Part shown: piece after piece, positions 43,930 through 53,994 of the stretch
Position numbering within the stretch: the stretch's first letter is position 1
How the letters are laid out: every line of letters starts with the position of its first letter
Program-made: the position numbers and the translations under genes
NCBI GenBank assembly: GCA_033296885.1
Contig: MU863946.1
Coordinates: 1-64,000 of the forward strand
Source: Triangularia verruculosa
Lineage: Eukaryota > Ascomycota > Sordariomycetes > Sordariales > Podosporaceae
DNA: 64,000 nt
Direction: 5' to 3'
Notes under the pieces: generated by a model
The model's database searches: none
Told to the model about the DNA's origin: nothing
What the model saw: the letters and a program-made list of their open reading frames with translations, nothing else

Positions 43930-46398
43930 ATGTCTTTGGGAGACATTGGCGGGATACGGGTGCAGAGGGAGACTGTGATTGTGGTGGAAGATAGTCCTCA
44001 TCTTCGTAACAGACGAGACGGTTCTCCGGCTACCACTATCCAGTCAAATCACTTGGAAGAGATGGACAGCCAAATATCCCAGTATAGTCGTCCCAAAACC
44101 TTTCGCAAGCTATCCAATGCTTCCAGCATCATCACCGACATTTTTCGTCGAGACACCGACGAGGATGTACTTCGACGCAAGATCAAGAGAGCGAATGACA
44201 GGGATTCGTCCAGAGACTTGATCGACTTCCTCCGCAACACCTCGCCACCACCCCAAAATTACATGTCCATGCCCGACAGCTTCGACTCTCCACCCGTTTC
44301 CAAGAAGAAGCGCCGTCCTTTTTGGTCATTCTGGAAGAAGAGGTCTAAAAAGGACAAGAAGGATAGGAAGCCCACGCCCAGTTTCATCAGGTTGCCAGAC
44401 AGTGCTGTTTCTGGTCGCACCACGGGTGGTTATCGTCACATCGCCATCTCGATTCCCATCGAATATGACCATGTTGACGGTCCTACACAAGAACCCACAC
44501 CACCGCCTTCAGACGACGAGCGGGCTGGCCCTGTGACGGTGCTGCCACCAGCAGTTGAAGAAAGGCGTGAGTCTATTGAGCCTGTCGCATCCAGCACCAC
44601 AACAAGCAGTACAAGTGCCGAAAGTGAGGATCTATTTTCGATGCTTCCGTCTCTAGAGTCGCACATGGAAAGGGCTTCTACTGACAACGTGCTCTCAGCC
44701 GCAGAACCCATCGCCCAAGGGGGGACTGGGAGCCAAGACTCTCGGCCGCAGTCGCGGATCGCAAACTCTTCGGTCGGTGCTCACAACATGATGATTACAC
44801 TCCCTTCCCCCCATGAGCTGACACCGCTCCAAGGCTCGGTACCAAATTTCGTCTCAGTAGACCATTCTACTGCCGATGCTCGACCCCGCACATCCGCTAG
44901 CATGGAGGACAATTGTCTCGAACGCCTTCCGACTAAGGAGAGCTTCTACACCGTAAGAAGTGACCCTCGTAGCCCAGTTACCGATCATCCTGCTCTGGGC
45001 ACCGAACATGGTGCGACCGCCGATCCCAACGATTCATCTTATCAACCACATGAACTGTCTACAATTGAAGACACGCCGGAGTCGGAACACAGTGACGCAG
45101 AGGATATTCCGTCATCAAGATACTGCACACCTATAAGTCCACATCCACTGTCTTTCCAATCCAGAGTGGCTTCCCTCTTTCCAGCGCTCGAACCATTCTC
45201 GCCACTACCTCCAAGACCTAAAACGTCTTGTACCTTTCGGATCACCCCGATTATGACCGTGGTTGACGTGCAGCCGGTCTCAGCACGTCAGTCGCCGGCA
45301 CCTCGTTTAAAAGAGCAAAGCAGTCTTGTTGGCAAGAAGAGCATTGTATTTCCGTTGAATGGCGCCCCTGAAATTCATATTACCGGCGCAGATGTGAAGC
45401 TTCAGTCGAATCATCGACCAAAAGTCCGACACATGCCCAGCTTCGCCGACATACGAAGCAGGACTTCTGTTGAGCATTTGATTCTTGCACGACACTCCAG
45501 CCTTGTTCCAACAGTCTCAACCCAGACCTCATACAGCACACTCCCTACCAGGCCACCAACTGCTTGCTCATTCCGCGCTTCACCCCCAGCTGCTGTCCCC
45601 CGGTCAGAATCACACCAAGATCTCATCAGGCGCTATGAGGAGCTCCGCTACACCCATTACGATGAGATAGACGTCCTCATCCAACGATTAGACAGGCTTG
45701 AATCAGTCAACAACCGCTGGCTCAACACTGTCATCCCTCTGATCGAGCGCCTCGCCCGTCGACTGCCCTCCTCACGTTCAACCTTGAGCACATGCAAGAG
45801 CAAAAGCGAGATCTCGGGGGAAATCACACCAACCGTGGCCTCCGCTTGCCGATCTAGTAGGAAACACTACTCCTACCCTCAACACAACAATCCTTGTCCA
45901 CAAAACAGCCACCACCACCGCCGCCTTTCGTCAGAGGTGTTGGTCAGTGACGAGTCCCATGACTCGCTTGACTACTCTATTCCAACGACATACCAATCGA
46001 AATACTACTCCCCTCCAGCTTCAAACATGCGCAACACCTCGGACGCGAGTTCACATTATTGGGATCCGAGCAATGACGATTTGTTGAGTCACTCTTATAA
46101 TTTGGGAGTGCAAGAGGCGGCTGTTGATCGGCTGCCGTCGAGACATGCGGGGGAGTCGTTGTTGGGAGGGGATTTTGGGACGATGTTTGCTAGCAGGGTG
46201 AGGGAGGTTGAGTTGAGGCGGCAGGAGAGGCTGAGGGGTGGTGGTGGGGTCGGGAGGGAGAGGCCATTGTCGCAGTTGTCCCAGCTGAGTGGGGTGGATA
46301 CGTTGGAGCCGGTGATGAGGGAGCTGGTTGGGGAGACGGGGTCTGGGGAGGAGAGGGAGTTGCGAGGGGTGAAAGATCCGGTGGGACGGCATGGGTGA
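43930..46398 (+). CDS. Hypothetical disordered protein, 822 residues
   Basis: A single exon, no domain recognised. The reading is strongly protein-like: Ser/Pro-rich throughout, with a basic-aromatic patch SKKKRRPFWSFWKKRSKKDKK (~118-138) that could bind membrane or act as a nuclear localisation signal. A helical stretch at ~565-625 (RYEELRYTHYDEIDVLIQR, then LNTVIPLIERLARRLPSS) looks like a short coiled coil. The C-terminus has another helix rich in Arg/Glu and ends Gly/Glu-rich. It resembles the large, fast-evolving cytoplasmic or cell-cortex proteins common in filamentous fungi. No function is assigned. No intron is needed to keep the frame. Confidence 0.7.
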   Translation: MSLGDIGGIRVQRETVIVVEDSPHLRNRRDGSPATTIQSNHLEEMDSQISQYSRPKTFRKLSNASSIITDIFRRDTDEDVLRRKIKRANDRDSSRDLIDFLRNTSPPPQNYMSMPDSFDSPPVSKKKRRPFWSFWKKRSKKDKKDRKPTPSFIRLPDSAVSGRTTGGYRHIAISIPIEYDHVDGPTQEPTPPPSDDERAGPVTVLPPAVEERRESIEPVASSTTTSSTSAESEDLFSMLPSLESHMERASTDNVLSAAEPIAQGGTGSQDSRPQSRIANSSVGAHNMMITLPSPHELTPLQGSVPNFVSVDHSTADARPRTSASMEDNCLERLPTKESFYTVRSDPRSPVTDHPALGTEHGATADPNDSSYQPHELSTIEDTPESEHSDAEDIPSSRYCTPISPHPLSFQSRVASLFPALEPFSPLPPRPKTSCTFRITPIMTVVDVQPVSARQSPAPRLKEQSSLVGKKSIVFPLNGAPEIHITGADVKLQSNHRPKVRHMPSFADIRSRTSVEHLILARHSSLVPTVSTQTSYSTLPTRPPTACSFRASPPAAVPRSESHQDLIRRYEELRYTHYDEIDVLIQRLDRLESVNNRWLNTVIPLIERLARRLPSSRSTLSTCKSKSEISGEITPTVASACRSSRKHYSYPQHNNPCPQNSHHHRRLSSEVLVSDESHDSLDYSIPTTYQSKYYSPPASNMRNTSDASSHYWDPSNDDLLSHSYNLGVQEAAVDRLPSRHAGESLLGGDFGTMFASRVREVELRRQERLRGGGGVGRERPLSQLSQLSGVDTLEPVMRELVGETGSGEERELRGVKDPVGRHG

Positions 46399-47514
46399 TG
46401 TGTTTTGGGGTGGGTGGGAACAATGTGTATTTTATGTGTACGTGATGGAGTTATGACCTTTTTAGTAATACTTGTGGAATCAACTGGGTTGTTTGCATTA
46501 TTGGTGTATGCATGGAAACTGTGAGAAGGAAAGAACAGTGCCCTAGGGACAAGTGACTATCACACCACCTCCGACTGAATTGGAAGGTGCGGCTTGATCA
46601 AACATAAAGAATGACCATAGGTAAAAAGGTCTTTCTCTGGTAGTCTTCCTTACTCTTCCTTTCTTCTTTACATCCCGGTTCTTGTCAAACTCAGATAGCT
46701 TCTTCTTCTGCAAGCCTACCTTCAACCAGATCAGGGCTCTCTGCAACACAACAGAACATATCTCCGGCGCAGTGTGAAGATTACCTATTCGACAGAAAAG
46801 AGGAACAATCGATAAGACAGATTATTTTGGGCAGCAAGCTAAAAGGTATCTACGTTGAAACATGAGGGATTCTCAACAAAACAGAACAGCGATTGACACT
46901 TGATACTCCTGTCTGCCCTCCCCCACAAACCCGATTCCGTACCCTCCAATCGTCATGGACTTATTCAGGGCCGTATACCTGTTTAGTTATGCCTCTGCTA
47001 CGATAGATCCCAGATCCAAGGGCCTTGAATATATATAGCACAACTGTTAGTTCTCTGCGCTATGGGACGTTGGTGCAATGAGGAGCGTTTTGGGAATTTA
47101 CTCAAAAGGCCTTATGGGGGACTGTTGTGACCTCCACAGGACTGTCTTTGAGTAGAGATGATTTTTCAAGGCCGATATACAGGTCCCATCACTGTTCACT
47201 TGGAAGTGAATATATACGGAAGAGCATCAAGAATATTTATCTATATATCCCCCCCTTCCTTGCCAGTTCTGACAATTACTTGTCTTTCCCATCTCATTAG
47301 CCCACTCCAACCTAGAGGACATCTCCATTTGAACCAAAGGTAGCACTCTCACCTACAGCAAAGGCAGATTCAACCCACGAGAAACCCTACTCGACTCAAG
47401 AGACATACTCAGCACACCACAAGACGTGTCCATCCCATCAAGTGGCCTGCTCAGCATCTAGCAGGATCTTCCCGACCTAATCGACCCAAGAACAGGGCCT
47501 ACGCATCACAAACC
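46399..47514. other. Intergenic region
   Basis: About 1.1 kb between two plus-strand genes. TATA-like ATATATATAG near 47030 and TATCTATATATC near 47240 may serve the gene at 47515. No other feature is seen. Confidence 0.45.
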
Positions 47515-48228
47515 ATGACCCATACGACCAATGTGACACCGCCGCTATCGGACGCGTCTGTCTCCAGAATCTGGTCCGTCTTGTGCAGTCTCGCCTCGGT
47601 CCCTTCAGACGGCCCAACCTGGATTCTGCCGCCGTTGCTTCTCGGCTCAGCTACGCCTTACCCGAAAGGCCAACACATCGGATCAGACACACCACGGAGC
47701 GTTTACGTGCTGCCCGTGCGCGATTCCAACGAGCACTGGTTTCGGTGTACCATCAAGCCTACCGGAGGGACCACCAAGCTGTCCAGTGTGGAGGTTTCTT
47801 TTTCCTCCTCTCATCATCACTATCCTGACAGCTCCGAATCCGAGATCAAAAGCGTGCTAGCGGCAGCCATGATCAACATGAAATGCTTCAAGGGCGTTAC
47901 CGTCGCTTGGGGCAGCTGGTTCAACGGCCGGGGCCCTGAGGAAGAGATTGTTGTCTGTCGCTGCACTATCCACATGTTGACCATCACCGCCGGCCTTATC
48001 TGCGAGCCGCCTATTTCCAAGAACATCAACCTTGGTATATGGAAGCAATTCTGGCATCGTCTGTCGGTCTTTCTGGAGGGCATCGGTCACCTGGAGAATG
48101 GCTTTCAGCCTTGGGTCGATCAGGTACAGACTGAGTTGCGGGAGGTGACTGAGGACCTGGAGACGCGCAACTGTGATATCGAGAAGCTTCAAGAGGATCT
48201 CGTCAACCTAGGGGAAATGGATCTCTGA
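47515..48228 (+). CDS. Hypothetical protein, 237 residues
   Basis: A single exon, not recognised. The sequence alternates predicted strands and helices (SVYVLPVRDSNEHWFRCTIK, KGVTVAWGSWFN, EEIVVCRCTIHMLTITAGL) and ends in a helical, charged tail (~200-237) with heptad-like spacing, EDLETRNCDIEKLQEDLVNL. It looks like a folded cytosolic protein with no signal peptide or membrane helix. The Ser/His-rich loop at ~95-105 is the only low-complexity part. Confidence 0.6.
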   Translation: MTHTTNVTPPLSDASVSRIWSVLCSLASVPSDGPTWILPPLLLGSATPYPKGQHIGSDTPRSVYVLPVRDSNEHWFRCTIKPTGGTTKLSSVEVSFSSSHHHYPDSSESEIKSVLAAAMINMKCFKGVTVAWGSWFNGRGPEEEIVVCRCTIHMLTITAGLICEPPISKNINLGIWKQFWHRLSVFLEGIGHLENGFQPWVDQVQTELREVTEDLETRNCDIEKLQEDLVNLGEMDL

Positions 48229-48656
48229 GGCTATGGGCATTTTGGGTGGGATAGATACAGGGCATATTCGGGTGGATGATAGGATTGCAGCTTATTGCCC
48301 ACGGCCAAGGTTTTCAGGTCGATGTTTGATACTATCGTAACTCCTTAGCGAAGATCGAGCAGGAGACAGAACTAATCAGAGGCGATACCCATTGGTAACA
48401 ACAAGACGCTGCAAGTGATGATATGCTTCAGTCGAGGCTACAGATTTCGGTTTTACTATTGTGTTGACATTGACGACTCCCAGCCAAGCATGATCGAATG
48501 AAGTCTTGGCAGGGGTTCCGATCGAGCCGCCTCCTCCAACGGCCTTAACCGTCCCCATAGAATGACGCACATGGCTTTGTTAGAATACCCCCCTTATATA
48601 TGCCATTCCACCAAAACAACTGCGCACATCCAAATCACAGTACCACCATCCTCACC
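48229..48656. other. Intergenic region; promoter of the SDR gene
   Basis: No ORF of note. A TATATATG element near 48595 lies about 60 bases before the SDR start codon, and a C-rich stretch follows. Confidence 0.45.
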
Positions 48657-49486
48657 ATGTCCAAACCCTGGATCCTCCTCACCCCCTCCACCCGAGGCAT
48701 CTCCCACTCCCTCCTCCACCACCTCCTCCGCTGCACCACCTCCTCCATTCCAATCCTAGCCACCACCCGCTCCCCAAACCTTCCCCCCACCTACCCAGAA
48801 TCAGACCGCTTACACGTCGTAAACCTCGACGTAAAAGATGAATCCTCCATCAAATCCGCAGCAGACCAAGCAAAACAGTTATTCCCAAAGGATACCCACC
48901 ACCTCCGCCTAGCACTCACCCTCCCTGGGGTGCTGCTGACGCCCCCAGAGAAATCAATCTCTCAGATGGAAGAAAAGAATGTGCTGGAGACATTGAGGGT
49001 GAACACCCTCGGCCCGGCGATGCTGATGAAGCATTTCTCTGCGTTCTTACCAAAGAAAGCTGCCAGTATTGATGCTGTTGAGGGGCTGCCCGATCACGCT
49101 ACCTGGTATGTCTGTCCTCTCTCGTTAGTTGGGTCACTATGTTGACAATAAACAGGCTCTCCGTCTCCGCCCGAGTCGGCAGCACAACCGATAACCGCCT
49201 AGGAGGGTGGTACTCCTACCGCCTCTCCAAATCCGCCCTCAACTCCGCCATCAAGACCTTGGACTTAGAACTTGCCCAAAAGTCAGCCGGAAAAGCAATA
49301 GCAGTGGGATATCATCCCGGCACCGTCAAGACTGACCTCTCTCGCGAGTTCTGGGAGGGTGTCCCAGATGACAAGCTCTTCTCCCCAGACGACGCAGCAG
49401 CCAAGTTATGGAACGTCGTCACTAATCTCGACACCAAGCAGAGAGGAAAAGTCTGGGACTGGAAAGGGGAGGAAGTGCCTCCTTGA
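48657..49486 (+). CDS. Short-chain dehydrogenase/reductase, C-factor-like
   Basis: Model: join 48657..49105, 49156..49486, giving 259 residues. The start at 48657 (MSKPWILLTPSTRGIS) is preferred to an in-frame ATG 19 codons upstream because it places the first beta strand at the N-terminus. SDR features are the Rossmann strand with a modified cofactor loop (TPSTRGIS in place of TGxxxGIG), LDVKDESSI, the NTLGPAMLMKHF helix, and the active-site pair in YSYRLSKSALN (Tyr and Lys four residues apart), followed by HPGTVKTDLS. Such enzymes use NAD(P)H on small carbonyl substrates; the substrate is unknown. The change in the glycine loop may alter cofactor binding. Confidence 0.85.
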
Positions 49487-49626
49487 AATTAATCGCTTGA
49501 TACATCTAATAACACTGGTTTTGTGTAAATACCTCAAACGCCCGGCTTTAACTGGTAGTAGTGCGTCGATACAAAAGGAAACTGACAAGAGATAATCGAC
49601 TCGCTTGGATGCCCTGAAAAAGGAAC

Positions 49627-50893
49627 TTAAAGATCGACATCCTGAAAGGAACTCCCATCTCCTGGTGACTTCTTCCCTTTATCTTTCTCTGCCTCTTTCT
49701 CGCTGCTGCTTTTTCTGCCTTCGTCGTCGTTACTCCCCTCGTCCTCGTCGTCTTCTTCAACAGTTGGTTGTTTAGGCCGTGAAGCGAGTTCTTTTTGATC
49801 CGGTTCACCCGCCGTGATCTTCTCCTCAGGCTCAGCCGTCTCTTCATCATCATTCTCAGCATTCTCATCTTGGTCTTCCTCGCTGTCACTAGAGCCTGGC
49901 TCAACCCCATCGCCCTGTTCCTTCGTTTCCGCGCCCGAAGGTGCACTGATGGCGGCCGGTTCATCGACTGGTGGTTGAGGAGGTAAATCCTTCTGCTGTT
50001 GCTCTGGCTGTTTCTGCACAGGGCTTGGAGCCGTCTGAGTAACCGGCGTCTCGTAGCTCCCTGGCCCAACCCTAGCCGCATCAAGATAAAACTTAGTCAC
50101 ACCCAGAATTCTTCCCCCCTTCTCGCAGGCATCCACCCACTCGGGCCTCACAACCGGAATATTCGACTCGTTGGCCTTTTCCCAATATATACCCCTCCCC
50201 TCCGTCGTCACAAAGTGCGTGGTGTCAATACGAACACTATCCACAATCTTTGCACCAATCCTTTCCACCGCCGCCGTCAAACCCTCCTTAACAACAGCTG
50301 GTAAGACACCGAGGGTGATTGTGATACCGCTCAAGTCAGTCATCTTGTGCGTCCTGACTGTTACGCGCTGGCTGGCAAAGGTACCGGCCGTCGTGCGGAG
50401 TACGAGGTGGAAAGTATACTCTGTGTCCACAGCAAGGCCGCTGATCTTGGTTGCGTGCATTTCGAGGGGTTTGGGGATGCTACCCGCCTTCTGCCCATTA
50501 CGGTAGAGGGACAGGGAGATGAGGTCGGCAGTAGCGAGCTGGATTGGGTCCCATTCTAAAACGACGCTGGTTTGAGTCGCGTTTCTACAGCGAAGGACGG
50601 GTGGGGAGGGTGAGTCGGCACCAAAGGATGAGAGGATCGAGTCTTGGAGTTCACCGAAGGCGCGCTCGGCTTGGGCTTCGGAGGCCTTGTTGCGCGCAAC
50701 GTTGATGTCGACAATGGAGCCCGACGAAATGTCAGGCGGCAAGAGAATGGAGGGAAATTCGATCTTGGGTGAATGGTTAGCTAGGCTGCCGGGGACTCAA
50801 AACAGAAAGGGTTGTGCATACCAGGCGCTTGTCAGGGGTCAGAAGGACAGTGACGCCGGCGTCGACCTTGCCGACTGTGAGCGAGACAAGCAT
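49627..50893 (-). CDS. CHS5: Exomer component CHS5 (FN3-BRCT)
   Basis: Model: complement of join 49627..50763, 50822..50893, giving 402 residues. The N-terminus MLVSLTVGKVDAGVTVLLTP and IEFPSILLPPDISSGSIVDI form the Chs5 N-terminal dimer/ARF-binding part. A fibronectin type III domain spans ~75-165 (PPVLRCRNATQTSVVLEWDP). A BRCT-like domain spans ~165-260 with FVTTEGRGIYWEKANESNIP and VVRPEWVDAC. The remaining ~140 residues are acidic and low complexity. Exomer carries chitin synthase and other cargo from the trans-Golgi network to the plasma membrane. The tail is shorter than in yeast (671 residues), as is common in filamentous fungi. The 5' exon is only 72 nt. Confidence 0.93.
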
Positions 50894-51209
50894 TGCTGCG
50901 GTTGATAGACCCTGCGCGCAATAGTATAGTGCTGAGATGGTGTAGAGATGCCGGCTATTTGACCAATTCGAGGCTTCCAATTGCAAGTTGATGCTTGGAG
51001 TTTTGAGATGCTGGGATGCCCTGACGATGCTGGTCGAGGTTTGGGGAAGCTCTGGAAGCTCCAGGCGGACTTGGCAGGTTGTCAAGTCCCACCTTTGACG
51101 TATAGACACTAAGCCAAAAATGCTCACCTTGCGGCTTGGCATCGTGAAGCGGCACACATGTTCCCACCACTGATGAACTGATGACTGTAATACGCTGTTG
51201 TACATAAAA
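50894..51209. other. Intergenic region upstream of CHS5
   Basis: This is about 300 bases between two minus-strand genes, presumably the CHS5 promoter and the 3' end of the next gene. No feature was recognised. Confidence 0.45.
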
Positions 51210-51998
51210 CTATATGATGGTAAAGCTCTCTGGCTTTCCCTTTGGTTTTGGAATTGGCCTTGGACTTGACCTCGTGGCTTGTTTTGGAGCTGACTTCGGA
51301 GCCAGTTTGGAAGCTGAGGAGGACCTTCTTGGGTATCCAGGTAGTTGAGCGTAGGTTGGGAGTATCTGATACCTGACGAGACTGGCCAGGTAGTCGACCA
51401 GTTCAGACCACTCGAGATCCAACAAGGACCTCGGTGACGATATCACAAGTCTTATCGTCCCGTAGATGACCCGACCACGCCCGTCCAGCTCAATCCCGTC
51501 AATGCCAAAGCCGTTGGCTTTTACAGCAGCTTTGATTGCAGCCATGGCTTTGCCCTCGGACTGACGGCGCATCACGGCAGTGCAGCCATCAGCAGCAACT
51601 GCTGTTGAGTAGAACCAGAGAGGCCTCTTGACTTTCCACTCATAACAGCGCCAGAGGATCTTCCTAGTCATGGAGTGTTCTTGGTATTGTAAATATTGCT
51701 CATGCTGTGGATCAAATGCATGCGTTCTGGAGGCGTAAACACGCAATACCTTGAGCTTGGTTTGTTTAGGGATTGTCTTGAGGGCATCGATGTTGGTGAT
51801 TCTGTGCAATGCGGCAAAGTCTTTGACTGCTTGGTTTGTTTCCCAAATGACTGAACTTGGCAGAGCCCACTGCTTCACGCCTGGCGGTGTCCATTGTTTT
51901 ACAAGCGGTCGTGTGCTGTAAGCTTGAGAGAGCAAGGGCGGGATGAGAGCAGTGTAAGTTGAAGTGGCGCGGCACACTGCCCGTTCCATGCTGAGCAT
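51210..51998 (-). CDS. Hypothetical protein, 262 residues, possible mitochondrial presequence
   Basis: A single exon, not recognised. The N-terminus (MLSMERAVCRATSTYTALIP) is Arg/Ser/Thr-rich and free of acidic residues after Glu5, which would fit mitochondrial import. The middle (~60-200) alternates helices and strands, with YEWKVKRPLWFYSTAVA and GKAMAAIKAAVKANGFGIDG. The C-terminal ~40 residues are Lys/Pro/Ser-rich. A second ATG follows three codons on. Its tandem position with CHS5 says nothing about function. Confidence 0.55.
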   Translation of the reverse strand: MLSMERAVCRATSTYTALIPPLLSQAYSTRPLVKQWTPPGVKQWALPSSVIWETNQAVKDFAALHRITNIDALKTIPKQTKLKVLRVYASRTHAFDPQHEQYLQYQEHSMTRKILWRCYEWKVKRPLWFYSTAVAADGCTAVMRRQSEGKAMAAIKAAVKANGFGIDGIELDGRGRVIYGTIRLVISSPRSLLDLEWSELVDYLASLVRYQILPTYAQLPGYPRRSSSASKLAPKSAPKQATRSSPRPIPKPKGKPESFTII

Positions 51999-52520
51999 GA
52001 TGTTGAGTCACTCGTAACTGTGGGCAGCTGCCCCAGCACAAAAAATGAATAGGCGCTGGATGGACAGATATTGCTCTCTCCACAAAGACATTCACTCCGG
52101 CCTTGGTGTTTGCAGCCAACTACAGAGCCCTCGTGCCTGTAAGCATTGTCGTAGGTATTGTCTGGGGGGGCGGGTGGTTTGAGAGGCACTGCGTTTCAAA
52201 CGGTAAAAAAGAAGGATGGGAGCCACAATGGCAACAATTCACTGTGTGCGCCACTGCTCGCCCCCACTTTTTGCAGCGCACGCACCCAATCAGCGGCAAA
52301 CTGAAAAAACAAGGTCTATTGGTAGGTATAAACCGCCCGCTGCTGCCCCTCTGTCCTACCCGGCGCTTCCCTTCACACCCCAAAAGCATCGGTCATCACT
52401 GCAGCAATTTGCCAGCCTGAAAACAACTAAAAAGTTCTTACATCGCCGAGAACTCGACCACAATAACTCGATATCCCATCACATATTCCGTTAGCCAAGC
52501 CAAGCGCTTGAACAGTCAAT
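51999..52520. other. Divergent intergenic region, hypothetical protein / eIF1A
   Basis: This is the shared upstream region of the 262-residue protein (-) and eIF1A (+). It has short ORFs only. Pyrimidine-rich sequence just before 52521 is typical of a highly expressed translation gene. Confidence 0.45.
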
Positions 52521-53231
52521 ATGCCTAAGAATAAGGGAAAGGGAGGCAAGAACAGACGTAGAGGAAAGAACGAGAACGAGTGCGTGTTTACCCCTCCAAC
52601 GTTTTTCGCTTGTCGCTTGCGCTGTGTCAGGCAGACCGCTAATATGTAATCGCATCGCAGCAATGAGAAGCGCGAACTCACATTCAAGGAGGACGGGCAA
52701 GAATACGCCCAGGTTCTGAAGATGTTGGGCAACGGCAGACTCGAAGCCATGGTAAGCACATTTCCCCCTTGGCTCGAACCCGATCCAGCCAGCCACAACC
52801 GGCCGAGTAGAGAACAACGGAACTGACACCTATCCTTTCTCGCGAACAGTGCTTTGACGGCGTCAAGCGTCTCGGTCTCATTCGTGGCAAGCTCAGAAAA
52901 AAGATCTGGATCAACAACGGCGACATCATCCTTGTCTCGCTCCGCGAATACCAGGATGAGAAGGGTGATGTTATCCTTAAGTACTCCGCCGACGAGGCTC
53001 GTTCTCTGTACGTTTCCCTCCCCATCTTTCCCCACTGCCATCACAGCCCACTAACAACCCCCCAGCAAGGCCTACGGCGAGCTCCCAGATACCGCCAAGA
53101 TCAACGAGACCGATACCTTCGGCCCTGGCGAGGATGGCGATTGCGGCTTCGAGTTTGACGAGGACCGTGACAGCGACGATGAGGGTGGTGCCGCCGGCGC
53201 CAGCAAGGATATCGAGATTGATGACATTTGA
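52521..53231 (+). CDS. TIF11: Translation initiation factor eIF1A
   Basis: Model: join 52521..52579, 52661..52751, 52850..53007, 53066..53231, giving 157 residues. A basic N-terminal tail (MPKNKGKGGKNRRRGKNEN) leads into the S1-like OB fold: LTFKEDGQEYAQVLKMLGNG, CFDGVKRLGLIRGKLRKKIW, INNGDIILVSLREYQDEKGD. The C-terminus is acidic and ends in DIEIDDI, the motif that contacts eIF5B. eIF1A works on the 40S ribosome in scanning and start-codon choice. Four short exons with standard introns are seen, and the length is normal. Confidence 0.97.
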
Positions 53232-53994
53232 GATATGTCAGCCAAGAAATCTCGCCAGATATCGGCAAAAACATCACATAGTATTTCCCACTTTGGGGCA
53301 GGGCACACCCTTTCCTACCTTTTGCTTCGGCAAAAGGTTGGGGAAGCACAAAACTGTCTTCTCTCTCAAACCTTGGCTAGTTGTTTCTTGATTGATAGCA
53401 GCAGGCCAAGGTCCCCGACAGTTGGTGTTAGTCCTGTTTCGAAGCGCGGAAAAGTTGCTGATAGCGGAGGAGTGGAGTGGAAATGGCTCCGTGATGGGAG
53501 AGACGTCCTGGGCCAGATCCATCTCGTGTGTTAATGGAGATGATGAACTGCGTTGCTTTATAATCACTTTATTGCTCGACTACTGCATTGGTCAAAAGCG
53601 TGGGAAAGATAGATTGCCTGGGCTGGCAAAAATAGTGCCTAAAATCAACAGGACTTTTTCTTCATTTTGTGGTGTCCATCAAGAACACACATAGCCTTTG
53701 ATATTGGGCCTCCTCGGCTGTGGCAGACCATTTTCTCTGCAGGACTCCTTGACTACTTCTCACGCCAAGCCACGCCCAAATTGTGAGCTCTTTCAAACTT
53801 CCAACATTCAAAATGATAATCTCTAATTCTTTCTGTCTCTTTTCTTGCTTTCTCCTCTACTACAGCTTATACCGCTACCAACTTCAACAAACATCTTACC
53901 TTCCCTCAACCCTGCCTCTTCCTAATCTTTTCAACTTTACATTTACTTCCTGCCACAGCCAGCCACACACCTTCTACATCTCACATCTTCCATC
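53232..53994. other. Convergent 3' intergenic region
   Basis: This lies between eIF1A (+) and the WASP homologue (-). It is T-rich and pyrimidine-rich toward the right. No supported ORF is seen. Confidence 0.5.
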
